Below are positions 55,205 to 62,050 of a stretch of DNA of 64,000 bases, piece after piece. Both the position numbers and the translations under genes were made by a program. The notes below the pieces were generated by a model, which saw only the letters and a list, made by a program, of their open reading frames with translations, was not told where the DNA came from and did no database searches. The stretch comes from VAZQ01 sp963739175 (GTDB lineage: Bacteria > Pseudomonadota > Alphaproteobacteria > Rhizobiales > Xanthobacteraceae): positions 1,302,001-1,366,000 of the forward strand of contig CAVTZH010000001.1 in NCBI GenBank assembly GCA_963739175.1. The letters run 5' to 3'. The stretch's first letter is position 1. Each line of letters opens with the position of its first letter.

Positions 55205-55543
55205 ATGAAAATCGTCATGGCCATTATCAAGCCTTTCAAGCTCGATGAGGTCCGCGACGCTCTGACCGCGATCGGCGTGCACGGGATGACCGTGACCGAA
55301 GTGAAGGGGTACGGGCGTCAGAAGGGTCACACTGAGATCTATCGCGGCGCGGAATATGCCGTGAGCTTCCTTCCCAAGGTCAAGATTGAGGTCGCGGTCG
55401 CATCCGATCAGGTCGACAAGACCATCGAGGCGATCACGGGTTCTGCCAAAACCGGCCAGATCGGCGACGGCAAGATCTTCATCCTTCCGCTCGAAGCCGC
55501 GGTTCGCATCCGCACCGGCGAGAGCGACGTTGCCGCTCTCTAA
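55205..55543 (+). CDS. glnK: PII nitrogen-regulatory protein GlnK (module 2)
   Basis: This is a 112-residue PII protein with Tyr51 in the T-loop KGYGRQKGHTEIYRGAEY, and KTGQIGDGKIFI plus RIRTGES for effector binding. It is about 80% identical by eye to copy 1; the differences fall around residues 59-70 (VKIEVAVASDQVDKTIEAIT) and the loop FILPLEAAV. amtB2 begins 34 bases downstream, so this pair is one transcript, driven by the sigma-54-type promoter upstream. GlnK2 is expected to regulate AmtB2 by membrane sequestration. Confidence 0.95.
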   Translation: MKIVMAIIKPFKLDEVRDALTAIGVHGMTVTEVKGYGRQKGHTEIYRGAEYAVSFLPKVKIEVAVASDQVDKTIEAITGSAKTGQIGDGKIFILPLEAAVRIRTGESDVAAL

Positions 55544-55577
55544 AACCCGCGCATCCAAGATCAAGGAGTTGACCACG

Positions 55578-57062
55578 ATGCAGAAGACACTCATTCGCGC
55601 GGGACTGGCGGCACTTGCCCTCACCGGCGCCGCTTTCCTGTTCACGGTTCCCGGCTTCGCAGAAGGCGCAGCGCCTGCCACGCCGCCGGCCCCTCCGCCA
55701 CCCAACTTCAACAAGGGTGACGCGGCCTGGATGATGACCTCGACCGTGCTCGTCCTCTTGATGACGATCCCGGGCCTCGCGCTGTTCTATGCCGGCCTGG
55801 TTCGGCCGAAGAACGCGTTGTCGGTGCTGACCCACGTCTTCTACACGGTCTGCATCGTGATGCTGATCTGGGTGATCTACGGCTACAGCCTCACCTTCAC
55901 CGGCGGCACGTCCATCATCGGCGGCTTCGACAAGCTGTTCCTCAAGGGCGTTACCGGCGAATCGCCGGCGGCCACCTTCTCGGTCGGCGTGCCGCTCTCC
56001 GAGATCATCTACATCTGCTTCCAGATGACGTTCGCGGCCATCACGCCGGCCCTGATCGTCGGCGCGTTTGCCGAGCGCATGAAGTTCTCGGCGGTGGCGC
56101 TGTTCATTCCGCTGTGGGTGACCTTCGTCTACTTCCCGATCGCGCACATGGTCTGGTACTGGGCCGGCCCGGACGCGATCGCCGAAGCTGCCAAGGCGCT
56201 CGCCGCCGCGACCGACGCCAACAAGGCCGAGCTGCAAGCCAAGCTCGACGCAGTCAATGCCGACTCCGGACTGATCTTCTCCTGGGGCGCCATCGACTTC
56301 GCGGGCGGCACCGTGGTGCACATCAATGCCGGCATCGCCGGTCTCGTTGGCGCGATCATGGTCGGCAAGCGCACCGGCTACGGCAAGGACCTGATGCCTC
56401 CCCACTCGCTGGTCATGACCATGATCGGCGCGGCGCTGCTCTGGGTCGGCTGGTTCGGCTTCAACGCGGGTTCCGCGCTTGAAGCGACCGGCGCGTCCGC
56501 CGGCATCGCGATGATCAACACCTTCGTTGCAACCGCGGCGGCCGCGCTGTCGTGGATGTTCGTCGAGTGGCTGGTCAAGGGCAAAGCCTCGCTGCTCGGC
56601 GCATTGTCGGGCTGCATCGCCGGCCTCGTCGCCGTCACGCCGGCGGCGGGCTACGCGGGACCGATGGGCGCGATCGTGCTCGGCCTGATCGCCGGCGTGG
56701 TCTGCCTGTTCTTCTGCACCACCATCAAGAACATGCTCGGCTACGACGACGCGCTCGACGTGTTCGGCATCCACTGTATCGGCGGCATCATCGGCGCGAT
56801 CCTCACCGGCATCCTGGTGAACCCCGCGCTCGGCGGCGCCGGCATCATGGACTACGCAGCCGGCAAGATCGCCGACTACGAGTTCGGGACGCAGCTCATC
56901 GCCCAGATCAAGGCCGTGCTGGTCACGCTGGTGTGGTCGGGCGTCGGCTCCTTCATCCTCTACAAGGTGGTGGACATCCTGGTCGGCCTGCGAGTCCCGG
57001 TCGAGCAGGAACGCGAAGGCCTCGATCTCACCGATCACGGCGAGCGTGCCTACACGATGTAG
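55578..57062 (+). CDS. amtB: Ammonium transporter AmtB (module 2)
   Basis: This is a 494-residue ammonium channel with a signal peptide (MQKTLIRAGLAALALTGAAF) and eleven helices. The pore histidines are His248 (DFAGGTVVHINAGIAG) and His399 (DVFGIHCIGGIIG). Compared with AmtB1 it carries an extra periplasmic loop of about 30 residues (DAIAEAAKALAAATDANKAE...) before the first pore histidine, and a longer segment between late helices (GGAGIMDYAAGKIADYEFG). The frame is intact. It ends EREGLDLTDHGERAYTM. The gene is coupled to glnK2 and followed by an intrinsic terminator. Confidence 0.95.
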   Translation: MQKTLIRAGLAALALTGAAFLFTVPGFAEGAAPATPPAPPPPNFNKGDAAWMMTSTVLVLLMTIPGLALFYAGLVRPKNALSVLTHVFYTVCIVMLIWVIYGYSLTFTGGTSIIGGFDKLFLKGVTGESPAATFSVGVPLSEIIYICFQMTFAAITPALIVGAFAERMKFSAVALFIPLWVTFVYFPIAHMVWYWAGPDAIAEAAKALAAATDANKAELQAKLDAVNADSGLIFSWGAIDFAGGTVVHINAGIAGLVGAIMVGKRTGYGKDLMPPHSLVMTMIGAALLWVGWFGFNAGSALEATGASAGIAMINTFVATAAAALSWMFVEWLVKGKASLLGALSGCIAGLVAVTPAAGYAGPMGAIVLGLIAGVVCLFFCTTIKNMLGYDDALDVFGIHCIGGIIGAILTGILVNPALGGAGIMDYAAGKIADYEFGTQLIAQIKAVLVTLVWSGVGSFILYKVVDILVGLRVPVEQEREGLDLTDHGERAYTM

Positions 57063-57118
57063 TCCAACACATACGCGATACGGTTAGGGCGGATACCCGG
57101 CACCGCCCTTGCCGTCGG

Positions 57119-57154
57119 GGGGCCCTGGCGCAATCCAGGGCCCCTCACTTTTTT
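57119..57154 (+). terminator. Intrinsic terminator after amtB2
   Basis: A 10-bp perfect stem GGGGCCCTGG / CCAGGGCCCC with a six-base loop is followed by TCACTTTTTT. It lies about 57 bases beyond the amtB2 stop and upstream of the MmgE/PrpD gene. Confidence 0.9.
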
Positions 57155-57248
57155 GGGATGGGCAAGGAGCCGCGTCCGCACGATTTGTCTTGCCGCCGCA
57201 GTTCTGGAACACTCGCCGGCCTTTCGCTGGCCCCGCGTGACCACAACA

Positions 57249-58649
57249 ATGACTTCGGCGCAACAAAGCACCTGGCACGACCTCGATCAGCAATATCGCG
57301 CCAGCGTCGCCTATGCGTTCGCCCGGTATGCGCTGGCGCTGAGATTCGAGGACCTTCCGGACGACGTCGTTCACCACGCTAGGCGCAGCCTGCTGGACGG
57401 CCTCGGCTGCGCCATTGGCGGGTACGTCGCGCCCGGCCGCACCGCGTGCGAGGCCGTTGCCCGCACCCTCGGAGGCCCGGCGGAAGCCACCGTCTTCGGC
57501 TCGGGGTTTCGAACCGGCGTCGCCAGCGCGACGCTGGTCAATTGCTTCATGATGCGCTTCCTCGAATACAACGATGTCGGCGGCGGCAATCACAACGAGG
57601 AAGCGATCCCGTCGCTGTTCGCAGTGTGCGAGCGCGACGGATTGTCCGGCCGCGATCTCATCACGGCGCTCGTGCTGTCATACGAGCTCGGCGCCCGCGT
57701 CGTGACCGCCGCGCCCGGCGGACCGTCTGCCTATGACAAGCACGGCTGGTCGACCGACGCCCGCGGTGGCCTGAGCATGCCGCCGGCGATCGGCAAGCTC
57801 ATGGGCCTGACTGAAGAACAGATCGCGCATGCGACCGCAATCTGCGCCGGCCGTGGCGTGCCGCTCGGCATCCTCGACGCCGACAAGGAAGAGAACTCGA
57901 TGGCCAAGAACCTCCGCTTCGGCCAGATCACCCGCGACGCCCTCGTCGCCTGCATGCTGGCCAAGGAGGGCTTGACCGGACCGCTCCGCGTTGTCGAGGG
58001 CGACGGAGGCTACCGCGATGGCATCCTGCGCGGCGATCTCGACCTTGCGGCGCTCACCAATTTCGATGGCTGGAAGATCCGCGACACCCGCTACAAGCGG
58101 CTCTGCGCCAATGGCAGCACGCAAGGTTACCTGCACGCCACCATCAACCTCGTCACCGAGCACGACCTGAAGCCGTCCGACATCGCATCGGTGAAGATTG
58201 GCGCGAGCGCGCGCGAGGCCCGGCACACGACCGCGATCGCCAAAAAATATCCGCGCAACGCCGAGACCGCCGACCACAGCGCGTTCTATGCGACCGCCTT
58301 CGCGATCAAGGAACGCCATTTCGGTCCGGATTCGTCCGACCCCCGTCACTTCAGCGATCCGGTCATCCTCGAGCTGATCGAGAAGATCGACGTGCGCCAC
58401 GATCCGGAATTGCCGGCACGCGGCCGTGGCGGCATCAGCGAGATCACGACGACCGACGGCCGTATCTTCCGGATGTATTGCGACGCCCTGGTCGACTACC
58501 TCAGCGACAAAGAGCTCGAAGACAAGTTCCGCGGCATGGCGCAGAAGTACCTGACCGCGTCGCAGATCGAACATGCCTTCGAGGTCATCTGGACCATCGA
58601 AAAGGCCACCGATATGCGCGAGGTCGCAAAACTCATGAGCTTTGCCTGA
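57249..58649 (+). CDS. MmgE/PrpD-family protein
   Basis: This 466-residue protein matches the MmgE/PrpD fold (2-methylcitrate dehydratase, cis-aconitate decarboxylase and relatives). It has ARRSLLDGLGCAIGGYVAPG, LVNCFMMRFLEYNDVGGGNH, DKHGWSTDARGG and YKRLCANGSTQGYLHATINL. The long C-terminal domain includes KKYPRNAETADHSAFYATAF. The start is the ATG at 57249 (MTSAQQSTW); an earlier in-frame ATG lies at the amtB2 terminator. It precedes a Bug receptor by 18 bases, so the pair probably handles one tricarboxylate-like substrate. Neither propionate genes nor methylcitrate synthase is nearby, so the reaction is not fixed. Confidence 0.88.
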   Translation: MTSAQQSTWHDLDQQYRASVAYAFARYALALRFEDLPDDVVHHARRSLLDGLGCAIGGYVAPGRTACEAVARTLGGPAEATVFGSGFRTGVASATLVNCFMMRFLEYNDVGGGNHNEEAIPSLFAVCERDGLSGRDLITALVLSYELGARVVTAAPGGPSAYDKHGWSTDARGGLSMPPAIGKLMGLTEEQIAHATAICAGRGVPLGILDADKEENSMAKNLRFGQITRDALVACMLAKEGLTGPLRVVEGDGGYRDGILRGDLDLAALTNFDGWKIRDTRYKRLCANGSTQGYLHATINLVTEHDLKPSDIASVKIGASAREARHTTAIAKKYPRNAETADHSAFYATAFAIKERHFGPDSSDPRHFSDPVILELIEKIDVRHDPELPARGRGGISEITTTDGRIFRMYCDALVDYLSDKELEDKFRGMAQKYLTASQIEHAFEVIWTIEKATDMREVAKLMSFA

Positions 58650-58667
58650 ACGAAGAGGTGGCGCCGC

Positions 58668-59678
58668 ATGTCAACAACCAAGAAACTGTCGGCCTTCCTC
58701 GGTCTGCTCGCGTGTGCGCTGGTGACTGCGCAGTCGCAGGCGCAGGAGTTCTTCCGCGGCAAGCAGGTGACCATCGTGGTGGGGTTCACGGCGGGCGGCG
58801 GCTACGACCTGACTGCGCGCCTCTATGCGCGACATTACGGCCGGCACATCCCGGGCAATCCGAACGTCATCGTGCAGAACATGCCCGGCGCCGGCAGCGC
58901 GGTCGCCGCCGCAAGCCTCGCCAACGCTCCGCCACAGGACGGAACGCGACTCGGTTTTATCGCTGGCGGCGCGGTGATCGATCCGCTGCTCGGCGGCAAA
59001 GCGCGATACGACGCCAGGCAGTTTCACTGGATCGGCGGCCGCGCCAATGAGCCGAGCATTTGCGGCGTCTGGCACGAGGCGGGCGTCCCGACCATGAAAG
59101 ATGCCATGACCAAGGAAGCAGTCATCGGCGCATCCGGCCCGGGCTCGCGCACGCTGACCTATCCGAAAATCCTGAATGAGCTTACGGGCACCCGTTTCAA
59201 GATCGTGACCGGCTATCCCGGCGGCAACGAGATCGCGATTGCGATGGAACGGCGCGAGGTCGACGGCTGGTGCGGTATTTCCTGGGGCAGCGCCAAAACC
59301 CGGCTGGCGCCGTGGCTGCGCGAAAAGAAGCTCGACATCCTCACGCAGTTCGCCCTAACGCGCGCACCCGACATGCCGACGGTGCCGCTCGCCGGCGAGT
59401 TCGCGAAGAACGAGCGCGATCGCAAAGCGATCGAATTCCTGGAGTCGGACGCCGTGTTCGCCTGGCCGATGTTCGCGCCGCCCGGTGTCCCCGCCGAACG
59501 CGTGCAGGAGCTGCGTAAGGCCTTCGAGGCGATGCTGAACGATCCGCTGTTCCTGGCCGATGCCGCCAAGCAGAACATGGACGTCGATCTCGTGCCCGGG
59601 ACCGAGTTGCAACGGCTGGTCGGCGAGCTCTACGCTACGCCGCCGGAGGTCATCGAAATCGTGAAGCGGGCGATGTAA
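58668..59678 (+). CDS. Bug/TctC-family tripartite tricarboxylate receptor (6)
   Basis: This is a 336-residue periplasmic receptor with a signal peptide (MSTTKKLSAFLGLLACALVT) and the Bug-like KQVTIVVGFTAGGGYDLTAR, then NVIVQNMPGAGSAVAAASL. The YDLTARLYARH variant and the C-terminus (LVGELYATPPEVIEIVKRAM) place it in a different branch from receptors 1-5. It is co-transcribed with the MmgE/PrpD gene and likely senses or binds its substrate. No membrane partners are encoded nearby. Confidence 0.9.
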   Translation: MSTTKKLSAFLGLLACALVTAQSQAQEFFRGKQVTIVVGFTAGGGYDLTARLYARHYGRHIPGNPNVIVQNMPGAGSAVAAASLANAPPQDGTRLGFIAGGAVIDPLLGGKARYDARQFHWIGGRANEPSICGVWHEAGVPTMKDAMTKEAVIGASGPGSRTLTYPKILNELTGTRFKIVTGYPGGNEIAIAMERREVDGWCGISWGSAKTRLAPWLREKKLDILTQFALTRAPDMPTVPLAGEFAKNERDRKAIEFLESDAVFAWPMFAPPGVPAERVQELRKAFEAMLNDPLFLADAAKQNMDVDLVPGTELQRLVGELYATPPEVIEIVKRAM

Positions 59679-59725
59679 GGGCGCGCAGACTACACGAAGC
59701 CGCCCAGGGGCCAGAAACGCCCGTT

Positions 59726-59743
59726 ATGTGACGGCGGTCACAT
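59726..59743. promoter_or_regulatory. CRP/FNR-type palindrome upstream of the TIR gene
   Basis: ATGTGACGGCGGTCACAT contains TGTGA-N6-TCACA, an exact match to the CRP consensus arms. It ends 45 bases before the TIR start, with AGGGA (59778-59782) as ribosome-binding site between. The short distance would allow repression or activation with a very short leader. Which CRP/FNR-family regulator might bind is unknown. Confidence 0.7.
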
Positions 59744-59788
59744 TCCCCTCTTCTCCCACGCGCTAGGTCATGTTCAGGGAGCAAGACC

Positions 59789-60721
59789 ATGAGCACGATC
59801 TTCATCAGCCATTCGTCCAAGGACCATGCAATGGCGCAAACGATTTGCGCCGCCCTGGAAAGCCGCGGCCTGACGTGCTGGATCGCCAGCCGCGACGTCG
59901 GCGCCGGCGACAATTTCCAGGAAGCGATCGTCTCGGCCATCCGCTCGGCCAAGGTGATGGTCCTGGTTTTCTCCGAGCACGCCAACAACTCGACTGAGAT
60001 CAAGAAGGAGCTGGCGCTGGCCAGCCAGAACAAGGTCGCCGTCATCCCGGCCCGCGTGGAGGACGTCGTGCCGGCCGCCGCCCTCGCCTACGAGCTGGCG
60101 ACGCGGCAGTGGATCAACCTGTTCAACGACTGGGAAAGCGAGATCGAGACGCTCTGCGAGCGGGTCAGACAAATCGTGCCGGTGCCGTCGCCGGCACCCG
60201 GCACCGAAGCGCCGCAACAGAAGGCCGCGCCGATCGCCGAGGCTGTTTCGCGACCGGTTGCCGCCCCCAAGCAGCAGTCTCTGGCAGCGCGCGCAGTCCC
60301 GTTATGGCTTGCTTTGGTCCTGACGAGCTTTGGCGTCCTGCGCCTGGGACTCTCTTCGATCTTGTTGTTCACCATGATGGGCCGGGAATGGCGGCTGACG
60401 TTCTACCTGCTGGCCGCGGATACGCTCATTGCCGGCGTCCTGATCGTCATCGCCGGCGTGCTGCTCATGGTGACGGCCCGGTGGGCGATCGCCACCGCGC
60501 TCGCCATCTGCACCGTGGCCCTCCTCCATGACGCGGTGTGGCTTGGTGTGTGGCGCCTGGTCTATCCGGACGCCCCCGCGGAGCCCGTGGTCTTCCACTT
60601 CGGTCCGATGGTCGCGTGCGCGATCGCCTACGTATCCGTTCTTGGCATTCAAATCTGGCGGCATACGGCGGAGTTCCGCCGTAGCCTCGGCCCTAAGCGC
60701 GATCTGGCCGCGTTCGGCTGA
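59789..60721 (+). CDS. TIR-domain protein with four C-terminal transmembrane helices
   Basis: The 310-residue protein has an N-terminal TIR domain (about residues 1-125): MSTIFISHSSKDHAMAQTIC, GLTCWIASRDVGAGDNFQEA and VMVLVFSEHANNSTEIKKEL, where Glu74 occupies the position expected for the NAD-cleaving glutamate of bacterial TIRs. A Pro/Ala-rich linker (about 130-168) leads to four hydrophobic helices (about 170-195, 205-228, 231-255 and 270-290), so it is an inner-membrane protein with a cytosolic TIR. The arrangement recalls orphan TIR-TM proteins; no Thoeris, CBASS or other partner genes flank it. It stands alone, with its own start (AGGGAGCAAGACC) and a CRP-type site upstream. A sensing or defence role is inference. 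Confidence 0.85.
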   Translation: MSTIFISHSSKDHAMAQTICAALESRGLTCWIASRDVGAGDNFQEAIVSAIRSAKVMVLVFSEHANNSTEIKKELALASQNKVAVIPARVEDVVPAAALAYELATRQWINLFNDWESEIETLCERVRQIVPVPSPAPGTEAPQQKAAPIAEAVSRPVAAPKQQSLAARAVPLWLALVLTSFGVLRLGLSSILLFTMMGREWRLTFYLLAADTLIAGVLIVIAGVLLMVTARWAIATALAICTVALLHDAVWLGVWRLVYPDAPAEPVVFHFGPMVACAIAYVSVLGIQIWRHTAEFRRSLGPKRDLAAFG

Positions 60722-60823
60722 GATTGATCCGCGCCCGCCCGCCATTGGTTAATCGCGCCTTTACCCGGTCGCTCCTATGGTAGGAAATCCCCCTTGTGCG
60801 GCGGAGCGCGCGCCGCTTAGTCC

Positions 60824-62041
60824 ATGTTCATGCCGGCCGCCGAACGTCAGTCACCGCCCTCGCCCAACCGGGCCCTCGCCATGCGCTCGCCGTTTGTGCG
60901 GCTGCGCGAGCTATTGGGCGACAAGCCGCCGGGACAGCCGGCGATCAGCCTCGCCGTCGGCGAGCCCCAGCACGGGGTACCGTCGTTCGTTGGCCCAGTG
61001 CTCGCCGCCTCGCTCGACGAGTTCGGCAAGTATCCCATGAACAAAGGGCTCGACGAGTTCTGCGAGGCCGCCGCGGCCTGGCTTGGACGGCGATTCGCCC
61101 TGCCCCGCCCGGTCGATCCGGCGACCGAGGTGCTGGTCCTCAACGGCTCCCGCGAGGGCCTCTTCTTGGCTGGGATCGCGGCCGAGCGCTGGGCCAACGG
61201 CCGACAAGGCCGGCCGGCAATCCTGATGCCCAATCCGTTCTACGGCGCCTATGAGGCCGGCGCGGTCGCCGCCCATGCCGAGCCGGTGTTCCTGCCAGCC
61301 ACCGCCGCGACCGGCTTCCTGCCCGACCTCGATTCGCTGACCGACGAGCTGCTCTCGCGCACGGTGGCGTTCTACCTCGCCTCCCCGGCCAACCCGCAGG
61401 GCTCGGTCGCGAGCGGCGATTATTTCGCCCGGCTCTCCGCCCTCGCCCGCAAGCACGGGTTCATCGTGTTCAGCGACGAGTGCTACTCCGAGATCTACAC
61501 CAAGGTACCGCCGCCCAGCATGCTCGAGCATTCCGGGCGCGACTTCGAGAACGTGGTGGTGTTCCAGTCGCTGTCGAAGCGCTCGAACCTGCCCGGCCTG
61601 CGCGTCGGCTTCGTCGCCGGCGACCGCAAGTTCCTCGCCCGCTTCCTGGAGCTGCGCAACGTCTCGTCGCCGCAGGTGCCGATCCCGGCGCAGCGCGTCG
61701 CGATCGCGGCCTATGCCGACGAAGCGCATGTCGATGAGAGCCGGGCACTCTACGCCCAGAAGTTCGATCTCGCCGACCAGATCCTCGGCAACCGCTACGG
61801 CTACAAGCGGCCGGCCGGCGGCTTCCTGCTGTGGCTCGACGTTTCCGCCTATGGCGGCGACGAAGCGGTGACGCTGCGGCTGTGGACCGAGGCGGGGCTG
61901 CGCGTCATCCCCGGCAGCTATCTCGCACGCGAACAGAACGACGGCTCCAATCCCGGCGCGGGCTATATCCGCGTCGCCATCGTGCAGGACCGCGACACCA
62001 CGGCCGACGCATTGCATCGGCTGGTCGCGACGCTGGGTTGA
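60824..62041 (+). CDS. Class I/II PLP-dependent aminotransferase
   Basis: This is a 405-residue fold-type I aminotransferase. It has SLAVGEPQHGVPSFVGPV, YPMNKGLDEFCEAAAAWL, VLNGSREGLFLAGIA, LASPANPQGSVAS, FSDECYSEIY, and the PLP-lysine region QSLSKRSNLPGLRVGF. In related genomes this gene precedes ftsK; such proteins are annotated as aminotransferases, some as succinyldiaminopimelate (DapC-type) aminotransferases, but the specificity cannot be read from sequence. It ends nine bases before the ftsK start, so the two are probably co-transcribed. Confidence 0.9.
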   Translation: MFMPAAERQSPPSPNRALAMRSPFVRLRELLGDKPPGQPAISLAVGEPQHGVPSFVGPVLAASLDEFGKYPMNKGLDEFCEAAAAWLGRRFALPRPVDPATEVLVLNGSREGLFLAGIAAERWANGRQGRPAILMPNPFYGAYEAGAVAAHAEPVFLPATAATGFLPDLDSLTDELLSRTVAFYLASPANPQGSVASGDYFARLSALARKHGFIVFSDECYSEIYTKVPPPSMLEHSGRDFENVVVFQSLSKRSNLPGLRVGFVAGDRKFLARFLELRNVSSPQVPIPAQRVAIAAYADEAHVDESRALYAQKFDLADQILGNRYGYKRPAGGFLLWLDVSAYGGDEAVTLRLWTEAGLRVIPGSYLAREQNDGSNPGAGYIRVAIVQDRDTTADALHRLVATLG

Positions 62042-62050
62042 GGATCGCAT

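Noticed and set aside
59789..60721. A Thoeris, CBASS or other named multi-gene anti-phage system at the TIR gene
   Set aside because: Neighbours are a Bug receptor and an aminotransferase. No SIR2/SLOG sensor, cyclase or other partner is encoded, so no named system can be claimed.
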